A stretch of DNA of 64,000 nucleotides from Oceanospirillales bacterium (lineage in GTDB: Bacteria; Pseudomonadota; Gammaproteobacteria; Pseudomonadales; Endozoicomonadaceae): positions 1 to 64,000 of the forward strand of contig SIHQ01000007.1 of NCBI GenBank assembly GCA_004762125.1, given 5' to 3'. How positions within the stretch are numbered: position 1 is the first letter of the stretch; each line of letters opens with the position of its first letter. Made by a program: the position numbers and the translations under genes. Positions 52,213-63,146 of this stretch are shown here, piece after piece. The notes below the pieces were generated by a model. It made no database searches. It was given only the letters and a program-made list of their open reading frames with translations, and was not told where the DNA came from.

Positions 52213-53241
52213 ATGAGACGCATCATAATGGGAGTTCTTCTGCTTTGTCTGTCTGTAACAGGCATGGCCTATGAGAGTCCAATCAAGGCCGATTCGCCTC
52301 AGGACTACTTGGTCCAAAAAGGCGACACACTTTGGGAAATTTCCAATCGGTTTCTGAAAAGCCCATGGCTCTGGCCAGAAATCTGGCACGCTAACCAACA
52401 GATTCACAACCCACATCTGATCTTTCCTGGGGATATGATCAGTTTGGTGTATATCGATGGCAAACCAAGACTGACCGTAGTCCGCCGTGGTGAGAGTGGT
52501 CGAACGATTAAACTAAGTCCGAAAGTTCGCAGGTTGCCAGGAGAGTCCGCTATTCCAGCGATCCCTCTGGGCATGATTGATTCTTTCCTGAACGAGAGTC
52601 GAATTTTCAACTCAAAACACGAATTGGAAACAGCGCCTTATGTCTTTGCTTCACGTCAGGAGCGTATTATCAATGGCGCTGGTGACAAAATTTATGCTCG
52701 TGGGCGGGTAGACAACCTAGACAAGGATTTAACGGTTTATCGCACCGGAGAAATTGTATTGGATCCGGATACGGGTGAGTTGTTAGGTGTGATTGGCCAT
52801 AATATTGCCAGCACCGACTTACTTAAAGTAGAAGATGGGGTTGCCAGTCTTAGGATTAAGAAAAGTCACTCTGAAGTACGACCTGGTGACAGAATTGTAG
52901 CTTCAGACGTATTTAGCCAGGTAACCACTTTCTTCCCGGGAGCACCTGATGCCCCGATCACTGGCAAGATCGCCAGTGCTTTGGAAAACATCAAAAAGGT
53001 TGGGCAGTACAATACTGTCATTCTCAATGTTGGTGAGCGGGAAGGTCTGAAACAGGGCGATATTCTGGTGGTTTATAAGAATGTGAAAGTGAAAGACCAG
53101 ATGACGGGAGAGATGATTCAACTGCCACTTGAGCGTGCCGGTATAGTGATGGTTTATCGCTCATTTGAAAAAGTAAGCTATGGTATTGTCCTGACCGCTT
53201 TCGAAGAAATCAGCGTTGGGGATATCATTAAAAGCCCCTGA
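52213..53241 (+). CDS. Secreted LysM-domain protein
   Basis: 342 residues. A signal peptide (MRRIIMGVLLLCLSVTGMAY, about 1-20) is followed by a LysM domain (YLVQKGDTLWEISNRFLKSP, about 32-80) that should bind peptidoglycan. A long beta-rich region of unknown role completes it. A GGGGA Shine-Dalgarno precedes the ATG. Proteins of this type commonly precede dprA; here the gap is 6 nt and the dprA ribosome site overlaps this stop, so they share a transcript. Confidence 0.9.
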   Translation: MRRIIMGVLLLCLSVTGMAYESPIKADSPQDYLVQKGDTLWEISNRFLKSPWLWPEIWHANQQIHNPHLIFPGDMISLVYIDGKPRLTVVRRGESGRTIKLSPKVRRLPGESAIPAIPLGMIDSFLNESRIFNSKHELETAPYVFASRQERIINGAGDKIYARGRVDNLDKDLTVYRTGEIVLDPDTGELLGVIGHNIASTDLLKVEDGVASLRIKKSHSEVRPGDRIVASDVFSQVTTFFPGAPDAPITGKIASALENIKKVGQYNTVILNVGEREGLKQGDILVVYKNVKVKDQMTGEMIQLPLERAGIVMVYRSFEKVSYGIVLTAFEEISVGDIIKSP

Positions 53242-53247
53242 GGTGAA

Positions 53248-54402
53248 ATGACCAACTCTCATCAACAAGAGTATCAGCAAGAGCAACAATACTCTGACTG
53301 GCAGCAGCTACGAAAATGGCTGCTGCTTTCGTTTCAGCCAGGGGTTGGGCCTGTTCGTTTCAACAGCCTGTTGAAAGAATTCGGTTCTGTGGATGCTGTG
53401 TTCTCAGCATCCTATACACAACTGAAGCAAGGTATACCGGAGAAACTGGCCGACAAAATTGCCGGTAATCCTGAAACACCAGATATTATCTCCTGGATAG
53501 AAAATACCAGAAACTGGCTTGAAGCCAGTAATGCCCATCATATTCTTTCTCTTCATTCTTCTCTCTACCCAGCTCGCTTGCGCGAATTAAATGACTCACC
53601 TCCCCTGCTTTATGTGATTGGCAATCCGAATCTGTTGAATGAACCTCAATTGGCCATCGTTGGTAGTCGCCGCCCGACACCTGCCGCCATGAAGCTGGCT
53701 CAGGAGCTAGCTGCAGAGCTCTCCGGGGCAGGTTTGGTTATTACCAGTGGAATGGCGCAGGGAATCGATACAGCCGCTCACCAGGGAACTCTCGGCGGTT
53801 ATGGGTCAACCGTTGCTGTGTTGGGAACCGGCGTAGATCGGGTTTATCCACAAAGTAATCAGAATCTCTATGCCGCTATTGCCCAGCAGGGAGCATTGGT
53901 CAGTGAATTTCCATTGGGCACCGCTCCTGCACGAACGAACTTCCCCAAACGAAACCGGATTATTAGCGGTTTGTCTTTTGGTGTGTTGGTGGTAGAGGCT
54001 TCGATAAAAAGTGGATCTCTTATATCTGCACGAATGGCCGCAGAACAGGGGCGTGAAGTCTTTGCTGTGCCAGGTTCTGTTCTCAACCCCATGAGCAAAG
54101 GTTGTCATAAGTTGATCAGGGAAGGAGCTGTTCTGGTGGAAACGGCTGAAGATATTCTTTTGGAGCTGCAACCTTTGCTTCAGCCTTTACTGGCAGAGGA
54201 AAAAAATACTGCTGAACAGACTGAACTCAGTGGTGTTCAAAGAGTTGTCTTGGAAGGAATGGGCTTCGATCCAATCAGTACTGATGCTCTGGGTGAAATT
54301 ACCGGTTTGAGTTGGGAAGAGCTTTCCATTGCTCTTACTGACATGGAGCTGGATGGTGTGATTGAAGCAGTTCCTGGTGGTTATATACGGGCACAAAAGT
54401 AA
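53248..54402 (+). CDS. dprA: DNA-processing protein DprA
   Basis: 384 residues. It protects incoming single-stranded DNA and loads RecA during transformation. A short SAM-like N terminus leads to a Rossmann-like core with LAIVGSRRPTPAAM, SGMAQGIDTAAHQG and GTGVDRVYP, and GSLISARMAAEQGREVFAVPG. The C-terminal winged helix (about 320-384) is present. It follows the LysM gene directly. Competence genes themselves are not in the window. Confidence 0.95.
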   Translation: MTNSHQQEYQQEQQYSDWQQLRKWLLLSFQPGVGPVRFNSLLKEFGSVDAVFSASYTQLKQGIPEKLADKIAGNPETPDIISWIENTRNWLEASNAHHILSLHSSLYPARLRELNDSPPLLYVIGNPNLLNEPQLAIVGSRRPTPAAMKLAQELAAELSGAGLVITSGMAQGIDTAAHQGTLGGYGSTVAVLGTGVDRVYPQSNQNLYAAIAQQGALVSEFPLGTAPARTNFPKRNRIISGLSFGVLVVEASIKSGSLISARMAAEQGREVFAVPGSVLNPMSKGCHKLIREGAVLVETAEDILLELQPLLQPLLAEEKNTAEQTELSGVQRVVLEGMGFDPISTDALGEITGLSWEELSIALTDMELDGVIEAVPGGYIRAQK

Positions 54403-54508
54403 TACAACCGGCTCTTCTAATCAGTTATGTTTTAGTTCCTTCGACTTCATGTTTTCTCCTTTAGCTGTTCTGAATAAGCTCTTGGGAAGACGGTCATGGA
54501 GTAGCCTG

Positions 54509-54515
54509 CTAGAAT
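54509..54515 (+). promoter_or_regulatory. Candidate purE promoter, extended -10
   Basis: TGCTAGAAT forms an extended -10 (TGn plus TAGAAT, 54507-54515) 37 nt before the purE ATG. There is no good -35 at the usual distance. Confidence 0.35.
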
Positions 54516-54551
54516 GCGGTTTTTGTTGATCGCACTAGGTGAAAACCTAAA

Positions 54552-55058
54552 ATGATTAAATCATTTGTTGCTGTTCTTCTGGATTCTGATTCAGATCTAC
54601 CAACGGCTAGAGCCGCCGCCGATGTACTCAGAAAGCTGGATATTTCAACTGAAGTAAAATTGCTATCTGCCCATCGAACTCCCGATATTATTCGTAACTA
54701 TATTTTGGATGCTGAAAAACGAGGAGTAGTTGCTTTCATCAGCTGTGCCGGTATGGCTGCGCACTTGGCGGGTATAGTAGCGTCTTTGACTATCAAGCCA
54801 GTGATTGGTGTACCTGTTAGTGTTGGTTCACTGAACGGTATGGATTCATTATTGTCTACGGTTCAGATGCCGAGTGGCACTCCTGTAGCAACGGTTGCCA
54901 TTGGTGAAGCAGGAGCCAGAAATGCAGGTTATCTGGCCGCTCAGATTATTGCTCTCGGCGATAAGGAGCTGGCCAACCGATTGAAGATGGAGCGCCGGGC
55001 CAATACTGAAGAAGTTCTGGCAAAAGATGCTGCTCTGCAACAGCAACTAACAGGTTAA
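54552..55058 (+). CDS. purE: N5-carboxyaminoimidazole ribonucleotide mutase
   Basis: 168 residues, a class I PurE. It moves the carboxylate of N5-CAIR to give CAIR in purine synthesis. The motif DSDSDLPTARAAADVL replaces the usual GSxSDW start and is followed by SAHRTPD, the SCAGMAAHLAGIVAS block and PVIGVPV. The partner purK is not in the window. tsaC begins 4 nt after it. Confidence 0.93.
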   Translation: MIKSFVAVLLDSDSDLPTARAAADVLRKLDISTEVKLLSAHRTPDIIRNYILDAEKRGVVAFISCAGMAAHLAGIVASLTIKPVIGVPVSVGSLNGMDSLLSTVQMPSGTPVATVAIGEAGARNAGYLAAQIIALGDKELANRLKMERRANTEEVLAKDAALQQQLTG

Positions 55059-55061
55059 TGA

Positions 55062-56632
<1,571 letters not shown>

Positions 56633-56646
56633 CCGGGGTTATACAA

Positions 56647-57477
56647 ATGGCTACAGCTGTTGATCATTACGCAGTAATGGGTAATCCCATTACTCACAGT
56701 AAATCCCCTTTTATTCATGCCCTGTTTGCTGAAGCTACTGGTCAGAAGCTGCACTATGCTGCTCAATTGGTAGAGCAAAACGGTTTTTCTCAGGCGATCG
56801 AATTCTATTTTGATCAGGGCGGACATCTTGGGTTGAGTGTGACGGTTCCATTTAAAGAGCAAGCCTGGCAGTTAGCAGAGATAAAAACAGAGCGAGCTGA
56901 AAAAGCAGGTGCCTTGAATACCCTCTGGCTGGACGGGGAAGGTAAGTTGAATGGAGACAACACAGACGGTTTAGGTCTGGTCAGAGACCTGAAAGTTAAT
57001 AACGGAATCTCCCTGAAAGATGCCAGAGTTCTGATTTTAGGTGCGGGTGGTGCTGTCAGAGGTGTTCTTGAGCCATTATTGACCGAACAGCCAAAGGAAA
57101 TTGTGATTGCCAACCGCACGGTCAGCAAAGCTGAAACGCTGGCAAATCTGTTTTTAGGGCAACCTGTATCAGGTTGTGGTTTTAGCGATGTATCGGGCTC
57201 CTTTGATGTCATTATTAACGGCACTTCTGCCAGTCTTCAGGGGGAATTACCACCTGTATCAGGCTCTGTGGTCACCGGAAATACAACCTGCTACGACATG
57301 ATGTATTCAAAAGATACGACTGTCTTCAATCAGTGGGCTTTGAATCAGGGGGCTGGAAAAGTGATTGATGGTCTGGGTATGCTGGTAGAACAGGCCGCTG
57401 AACAGTTTGTCATTTGGCGAGGAGTTCGGCCCGACACGGATGCTGTCTTCAAAATCCTCAGAGAAGAGATGAGCTGA
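56647..57477 (+). CDS. aroE: Shikimate dehydrogenase (NADP+)
   Basis: 276 residues. It reduces 3-dehydroshikimate to shikimate in aromatic amino-acid synthesis. The shikimate pocket residues lie in NPITHSKSPFIH and VTVPFKEQAW (catalytic Lys), with NTDG later. The NADP site is GAGGAVRGVLEPL with the NRT motif. It is translationally close to hemF and the YiiX-like gene (1 nt gap). Confidence 0.95.
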   Translation: MATAVDHYAVMGNPITHSKSPFIHALFAEATGQKLHYAAQLVEQNGFSQAIEFYFDQGGHLGLSVTVPFKEQAWQLAEIKTERAEKAGALNTLWLDGEGKLNGDNTDGLGLVRDLKVNNGISLKDARVLILGAGGAVRGVLEPLLTEQPKEIVIANRTVSKAETLANLFLGQPVSGCGFSDVSGSFDVIINGTSASLQGELPPVSGSVVTGNTTCYDMMYSKDTTVFNQWALNQGAGKVIDGLGMLVEQAAEQFVIWRGVRPDTDAVFKILREEMS

Positions 57478-57478
57478 T

Positions 57479-58114
57479 ATGCTGACTGGCCTGCAAAAAG
57501 GTGATTTGCTGTTTCAACTCCGTACCGGTGGTGAACTGGAATGGATTATCAGTAGGCTGTTTGCAGGCCATAATGGTATGGCGATCAATCATGTAGCCAT
57601 CTGCTCTGGCGATGACGAAGTGATTGAGGCCGTTATGCCGAGAGTCCAAAAAACGACACTGGATTACTTTATTTCTCGCTCGGTGGTTGATGGTCTGCAT
57701 CGTCCCTGTATTTTGCACGCCCGGATTAAATCAGATCTCACTGATTTACCGGAAAAAGCGGTTGCCTTTGCAGATCAACAACTGGAACTTCCCTACAGTA
57801 TTGATTACTCCTCTCGAAACAGAAGTTGGTATTGCAGTGCTCTTATTCTGGAAGCCTTTCGCAACGCAAACGCAGATATTCCGGTTTTCCCGGAAACACC
57901 TATGAGCTTTAGAGACCTGGAAACAGGAGAATTCTTTCCCTATTGGGTAGAGCTCTACAAAACCATTGGTCAGCCCATACCTGAAGGTGAACCCGGCTCC
58001 CACCCTGCTCTGCTATCTTGTTCTGACAAGCTTGAAGTTATTAATGTTTTAGGTCAGCTTCCTGTCCGGCAAAATTCCTGGACAAGCCTTGATAGAGGGG
58101 TGCAGTTGGCTTGA
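57479..58114 (+). CDS. YiiX/YebB-like permuted NlpC/P60 family hydrolase
   Basis: 211 residues with no signal peptide. The order is GDLLFQL, INHVAIC (His) and later WYCSALI (Cys), the circularly permuted papain-like arrangement of YiiX/YebB and LRAT-type hydrolases. EDEVIEA-like DDEVIEAVMPR follows the His strand. Such proteins are thought to act on amide bonds in lipids, peptides or cell-wall material; the substrate is not known here. It starts 1 nt after aroE. Confidence 0.85.
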   Translation: MLTGLQKGDLLFQLRTGGELEWIISRLFAGHNGMAINHVAICSGDDEVIEAVMPRVQKTTLDYFISRSVVDGLHRPCILHARIKSDLTDLPEKAVAFADQQLELPYSIDYSSRNRSWYCSALILEAFRNANADIPVFPETPMSFRDLETGEFFPYWVELYKTIGQPIPEGEPGSHPALLSCSDKLEVINVLGQLPVRQNSWTSLDRGVQLA

Positions 58115-58143
58115 AATCTGAGTGATAGATTTGGGGGCAGTCG

Positions 58144-59295
58144 TTGTTTAAACGTGTATTAGTACTTTTTTTATTACTGTTTCAGTTAATCAGCCCTCAA
58201 ACCAAAGCCATGAGTTTTGTGCCGTCACAAGTATCCTCTCTGACTGTCTTTATTGAATTTTTCATACTGGCATTCCCCGCATTAAAACATGTTGAACGGC
58301 TTCTTCTTGAACAAAATAATCCGCCTGATAACCAGCAGGTTTACTCTATTGAATTTTCATTTAATGGAATAGATACACCTGACTTGATCTATGTCTGGGT
58401 GAAATTGGCGGCCTTCCCGAACCTGCAAGATATACGACAACTAGCAGGAAATAATTGTTCAAGCAGCGGTGACTTCGTGGAATGTTTGGTTGATGTGAGT
58501 CGTAGTCATATAAGGATAATACTGCCTTCCATTCCATTTTGTGCGAACAGTTTAAAGAGGCTTGATCATAAAACCTTTCTGCTAGGGTATGAGCCAGCTG
58601 AATTTTCTCGTGATGTTAATAAGTTTTCATCAGAGGTGCGCTACGCCAAAATTTCAGAATGGTGGAGTGATATGGGGGAAGAAGTTGAAACGAATATGTT
58701 GAGGGTAATGAGACGGACTGGAGGCGGTTCTGGTAGCGATGATGACCCCAATAGAAAACCTAAACCGCCAGCATCTTTTCTACCCAATATAGAGTTTTCA
58801 TTTCTCTTTGATCCAACAATGAAGGCCAAAGTGGAAGAGGCATTTCAAAATAGTGAGTTGACGGATCTGATACAGAGACAAATCTTTGCAAACGTGAATG
58901 GAATTGAACTTTCCGAGTTGAATTTCTGGTATCTAAGGCAAATTTATCTAATGAGCGTTGAAGATAATACACTATCCAGAAGAGATACTATGGATGGCAA
59001 GCGACGTTTAAAAGCTGTCTCCCATTTTTGGCACGTTAGCAGAAAGAGGGGTTCCAGTTTACCGTATTCCAGAGACCACTCTCGCTTATCAACGGCCTCA
59101 AGGTCAGATATTTACTCTTTAAGCTTAACGTCAGAGCTTTCAAGCCTTGTCAGTCAGGTTCAGGCCCCTAGCAGTTGCGTTCAAAGTGGCCGGAGGAGGT
59201 TGGATGAAATTGGTCGTGACTGGTCGTCTACTTCGGAGGGTGAGTTGAGCTCGGATGAAGGTGATGAAGAAAATCAGGGAGAAGAAAAGGATTAA
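58144..59295 (+). CDS. Secreted protein of unknown function with acidic tail
   Basis: 383 residues from a TTG with GGGGC 6 nt upstream. A signal peptide (1-23, LVLFLLLFQLISP core) leads to a first region with three cysteines (105, 114, 133). A Gly/Ser/Asp linker (193-202, GGGSGSDDD) and KPKPP follow. A second region starts with an IEFSFLFDP echo of the earlier YSIEFSFNG, which hints at an internal repeat. The C terminus is Ser-rich, then highly acidic (SSDEGDEENQGEEKD). No known family; a host-facing or cell-surface role is only a guess. Confidence 0.7.
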   Translation: MFKRVLVLFLLLFQLISPQTKAMSFVPSQVSSLTVFIEFFILAFPALKHVERLLLEQNNPPDNQQVYSIEFSFNGIDTPDLIYVWVKLAAFPNLQDIRQLAGNNCSSSGDFVECLVDVSRSHIRIILPSIPFCANSLKRLDHKTFLLGYEPAEFSRDVNKFSSEVRYAKISEWWSDMGEEVETNMLRVMRRTGGGSGSDDDPNRKPKPPASFLPNIEFSFLFDPTMKAKVEEAFQNSELTDLIQRQIFANVNGIELSELNFWYLRQIYLMSVEDNTLSRRDTMDGKRRLKAVSHFWHVSRKRGSSLPYSRDHSRLSTASRSDIYSLSLTSELSSLVSQVQAPSSCVQSGRRRLDEIGRDWSSTSEGELSSDEGDEENQGEEKD

Positions 59296-59325
59296 GGTAA
59301 GGCCTGTAGTTGGCAGGCATTACCT
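59295..59325. terminator. Hairpin between the secreted protein gene and speB
   Basis: AGGTAAGGCCTG pairs with CAGGCATTACCT (one mismatch, 7-nt loop) between convergent genes. T-runs are short, so terminator strength is uncertain. Confidence 0.5.
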
Positions 59326-59332
59326 CAAAACA

Positions 59333-60256
59333 TTACGTTTTTTTCAGCTCAGCCTGCAGATACAACATTTCCAGAGCAACTGTTGCTCCTGCCAATGCCG
59401 TGATATCTCCGCTATCGTAAGCTGGAGCTACTTCCACTACGTCCATACCGACAATATCCATGCCTTTCAAACCTCGCAGTAAGTGCAGGGCTCGATCTGT
59501 TGTGAGGCCTCCACAAACAGGTGTTCCTGTGCCTGGCGCATAGGCAGGGTCAAGACTGTCTACGTCAAAGGTCAGGTATACACGACGATCACCCACCGTT
59601 TCACGAACCTTCTGCAGAATGTCATCCACAGAAGCACTGTTCACATAACTGGCATCCAGCACGTTAAACAGGGTGTTCTCATGGTCGTAAGTGGTACGGA
59701 TACCGATCTGAACCGAGGCGGAAGCATCAATCAAGCCTTCTACCTGAGCATGATGGAACATGGTTCCATGGTCGAATTTACCACCCTGAGGGTAGTCATC
59801 GGTATGGGCATCGAAATGCACCAGAGCCAGTGGACCATAGTGCTTGGCATGGGCTCTCAGTAGCGGCAGAGTCACAAAGTGGTCACCACCAAAACTCAGC
59901 ATTCGCTTGCCAGACGCAATGATCTGTTCGGAATGGCTGAAGAGAGTGTCACACATATCCTGAGCATCACCACAATCAAACACCAGGTCGCCACAGTCAG
60001 CGACAGATAAGTGTTTGTTGAAGTTGTAAAACCATGGGTAGCGCTTACCTTCCCACGCCAAATTGACGGATGCTTTGCGAATAGCCTCTGGTCCAAAACG
60101 ACTACCACTTCTACCTGTTGTAGCTAGATCGAATGGAATGCCGGTGACAATCACATCAGCGTCCGCATTGACCGGATCAAAGTTCAGTGGCTGCCTTAGA
60201 AACCCGAAGGCATTGCTGTAGAGAGAATAGTCTTCCCGCTTTCCAAGAGTACTCAT
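59333..60256 (-). CDS. speB: Agmatinase
   Basis: 307 residues of the ureohydrolase family. It splits agmatine to putrescine and urea. Manganese ligands are in [25 protein letters not shown] and [18 protein letters not shown]. It is last in the speE-speA-AdoMetDC-speB operon and overlaps the upstream gene by 4 nt. Confidence 0.93.
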   Translation of the reverse strand: MSTLGKREDYSLYSNAFGFLRQPLNFDPVNADADVIVTGIPFDLATTGRSGSRFGPEAIRKASVNLAWEGKRYPWFYNFNKHLSVADCGDLVFDCGDAQDMCDTLFSHSEQIIASGKRMLSFGGDHFVTLPLLRAHAKHYGPLALVHFDAHTDDYPQGGKFDHGTMFHHAQVEGLIDASASVQIGIRTTYDHENTLFNVLDASYVNSASVDDILQKVRETVGDRRVYLTFDVDSLDPAYAPGTGTPVCGGLTTDRALHLLRGLKGMDIVGMDVVEVAPAYDSGDITALAGATVALEMLYLQAELKKT

Positions 60257-61182
60257 ACCAGTTCCTCAGCCTCTACCTTGCAGTGAGCCTTGTGTTGGTA
60301 ATGGTTGAAACTCATATCATAACCACACTTCAGGGAAAGCTGACACTCGGTCATGGAACTGAACTCACCATTTTCACGTAACGGTGCCGGTGAATTGAAA
60401 CCGATCAGGTCCCAGCTGCCCGGTTTCAGCGCTTCCAGCAGCTTTTCCAGAACATGGTTGTCCTGAACATCCAGATTAGTTTCAAAGCTGACGTAGGAGC
60501 TGTCTTCTTGAGGTGTGATATGGAAGGTGGCGTAACGGTCACCCTTGATGGCATTCAAAGAATAACCAAAGGGTTCAAACAACCAGTCACTGAGAGCAAA
60601 GCCTGGCAGAATTTCATCGAGCCTAAGCAGCTTGCGAATACCTTCGATGGTCTGCTTCTCACTGCGTAGATATTCGGCGCTCTCACCCTTTATATGATAC
60701 ATCAACAGTTCGCTGGTTTTGTCGTCCATTGCTGGTGCGTAAGGGCGGTCCATATGGAAAATGTAGTTGTGATGACTGTCCATATTACCCAGTCTGAACG
60801 CCTTGCCGGGAATACGTGCTTTCAGGCGCTCAATATCCTCTTCCCAGGAAGTCACCTGAAGATGAGACATGTATTCGTTTTTGCGCTGATAGCTGGCGAA
60901 AAGAAGGTGATCTTCGTTGATACTGTCAAGAAAATGCAGGAAAGCATCAATCAGCGTGGTCGTGCCACAAGTCAGCATCAGGAAGCGATCTTTCCAGACA
61001 AACAAGCTGGACTCGGACAACAGATAAGCGTCACAGTCGTCGTTACTGAGAGTCGTTAATATCTCGGCATTAGCGGTTGCCACTACTCCGGACCAATACT
61101 CACGACCTAACTCTCTCAATGAGCCGGCGGCGGAAGCTGTAACGACTTCTACTTTTTTTTCAGAACCTTCGAAGAACATCAC
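60253..61182 (-). CDS. S-adenosylmethionine decarboxylase proenzyme, eukaryotic type
   Basis: 309 residues. It supplies decarboxylated AdoMet for spermidine synthesis and is processed into two chains with a pyruvoyl group. The sequence matches the eukaryotic (AMD1) type: [11 protein letters not shown] at the N terminus, [10 protein letters not shown] with the cleavage pair E57-S58, TCGTT with C72, GYSLNA with S208 and [18 protein letters not shown] with H221. The bacterial SpeD and archaeal-type forms lack this layout. It overlaps speA by 1 nt and speB by 4 nt, so it is a true operon member. Confidence 0.9.
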   Translation of the reverse strand: MMFFEGSEKKVEVVTASAAGSLRELGREYWSGVVATANAEILTTLSNDDCDAYLLSESSLFVWKDRFLMLTCGTTTLIDAFLHFLDSINEDHLLFASYQRKNEYMSHLQVTSWEEDIERLKARIPGKAFRLGNMDSHHNYIFHMDRPYAPAMDDKTSELLMYHIKGESAEYLRSEKQTIEGIRKLLRLDEILPGFALSDWLFEPFGYSLNAIKGDRYATFHITPQEDSSYVSFETNLDVQDNHVLEKLLEALKPGSWDLIGFNSPAPLRENGEFSSMTECQLSLKCGYDMSFNHYQHKAHCKVEAEELV

Positions 61183-63146
61183 TACTCGTTTCCTCCAAGA
61201 TGTTCGAGATAGGTGTAACCTTTCAAACCCGCTTCCAGTTCACCCAGAACGGACTCCTGCTCAGCTTCGGGCAGATACTCTTCCACCAGTTTCTGATAAG
61301 TGTGCAGGAAACTTTCCGGTTTCATGTTTACATATCGAAGGACGTCTTCCACAGAGTCCCCTGCCTGATAATCAGACAATTCTATAAGCCCAACGTCGTT
61401 CACCTTAACGGAGACCGTGTCGGTATCGCCAAACAGGTTATGCATATCACCAAGAATTTCTTGATAAGCACCCACCAGAAAAATACCGATCATATAAGGC
61501 TTGTCAGGATGCCATTCAGGAACAGGTAGTGTGGTTTCTATGCCCTGCCCGTCCACGTACTGGTCAATGGTGCCGTCAGAATCACAGGTGATATCCAGCA
61601 TCACGGCACGTTTTTCTGGTGGACGATTCAGTCCGGACAGTGGCAGTACCGGGAATACCTGATCAATACCCCAAGCGTCAGGCAAAGACTGGAAGAGGGA
61701 GAAGTTCACATAAAACTTGTCAGCCAGCTTTTCACTCAGCTCATCAATGATGGGACGATGAGAACGGTTTTTATGAGAAAGCCGTTTGGACAGCTCATAG
61801 CAGATACGCAGATTGATATTTTCTGCCCAGGCGCGCTGCTGTAAGTCCAGAAGACCCATTCCGAACTGGGTGTGAACTTCTGTCAGATCGCTCTGGGTGT
61901 CATGGAAGATTTCCCCGAGAGCCCGCTGAGAAACACCTTTTTCAAGCTCCTGCCAGGAGAGCCACATATTGTGAAGCAGCTGTGGGTCTTCCTTCGCTGG
62001 AGCTTCCTGTTTTTCAGGCTCATAGCTTTCAACACCCACAACATCCGTGATCAAAACGGCATGATGAGCCGTCAGGTTACGACCGGACTCAGAGATAATC
62101 CGTGGGACAGGAATGCCCTGTTCTACGCAAAGGTCACCCACGGTATAAACGATATTGTTCGCGTATTCCTGAAGGGTGTAGTTCATAGAGCAACTGCTTT
62201 GACTGCGAGTTCCCTCATAATCCACAGCCAGACCACCACCGACGTCGATACAGTGAATGGGAGCGCCAAGGCGAAACAGTTCCGCGTAAACTCTTGCGCA
62301 CTCGCTGATGCCCTGACGAATGTCACGGATATTGGACATTTGCGAGCCAAGGTGGAAGTGCAGCAGTTGCAGGCAGTCGAGGTTATCGCCGGCTTTCAGT
62401 TTGTCGATTACCGTCAGAACCTGACTGGCAGAAAGACCGAATTTCGATTTCTCTCCACCACTGGCCTGCCATTTGCCTTTGCCCTGAGAAGCAAGACGAA
62501 CCCGAAGACCAAGACGAGGAGTAACACCTAAATCTCTGGCCTCTTTCATGACCATTTCCAGCTCAGTCATTTTCTCAAGAACGATATAAACCTGATGACC
62601 GAGTTTTTCACCGATCAGAGCCAGGCGGATATATTCCTTATCTTTGTAACCGTTGCAAACGATGACAGAGCTGGCACGGTTTGCCATAGCCAAGACAGCC
62701 AGTAGCTCTGGCTTGGAACCAGATTCAAGACCAAGCTGGCGATCTTGTCGGGCAGACTGGCTTTCCAGTATTTCTTCTACCACGGCTCGCTGTTGATTCA
62801 CCTTTATGGGGTAAACCGCGAGATATTCATTTTGGTAGCCGTATTCGTTAATAGCCTGATTGAAGGCATCACACAGCGTATTCACACGGTGATGCAGAAT
62901 CTCGGGAAAGCGAACCAGAACCGGTAGCGATGCTCCTTTGCGAACCAGCTGGGCAGCAATATCGTTGAGACTGACAGCAGGACGACCCTGAGGAAGGTAA
63001 ACCACTTCCCCATTGTCATTGATGTCAAAGTATCCCTGACTCCAGTAACGGGCATTGTAAGTGGAGCGTGATTCCTCAACGCTCCAGCCGCTCTCTACAG
63101 GGCCTTCCGGAACCATGTCCGGGCTGTGGTGAAGAGGTTTAGCCAT
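61182..63146 (-). CDS. speA: Biosynthetic arginine decarboxylase
   Basis: 654 residues (E. coli 658), a PLP enzyme converting arginine to agmatine. PLP lysine lies in [17 protein letters not shown] (about 98-114), the [16 protein letters not shown] segment follows, and [14 protein letters not shown] and [13 protein letters not shown] mark the barrel domain. It overlaps speE by 8 nt and the AdoMet decarboxylase by 1 nt, so translation is coupled. Confidence 0.96.
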   Translation of the reverse strand: MAKPLHHSPDMVPEGPVESGWSVEESRSTYNARYWSQGYFDINDNGEVVYLPQGRPAVSLNDIAAQLVRKGASLPVLVRFPEILHHRVNTLCDAFNQAINEYGYQNEYLAVYPIKVNQQRAVVEEILESQSARQDRQLGLESGSKPELLAVLAMANRASSVIVCNGYKDKEYIRLALIGEKLGHQVYIVLEKMTELEMVMKEARDLGVTPRLGLRVRLASQGKGKWQASGGEKSKFGLSASQVLTVIDKLKAGDNLDCLQLLHFHLGSQMSNIRDIRQGISECARVYAELFRLGAPIHCIDVGGGLAVDYEGTRSQSSCSMNYTLQEYANNIVYTVGDLCVEQGIPVPRIISESGRNLTAHHAVLITDVVGVESYEPEKQEAPAKEDPQLLHNMWLSWQELEKGVSQRALGEIFHDTQSDLTEVHTQFGMGLLDLQQRAWAENINLRICYELSKRLSHKNRSHRPIIDELSEKLADKFYVNFSLFQSLPDAWGIDQVFPVLPLSGLNRPPEKRAVMLDITCDSDGTIDQYVDGQGIETTLPVPEWHPDKPYMIGIFLVGAYQEILGDMHNLFGDTDTVSVKVNDVGLIELSDYQAGDSVEDVLRYVNMKPESFLHTYQKLVEEYLPEAEQESVLGELEAGLKGYTYLEHLGGNE

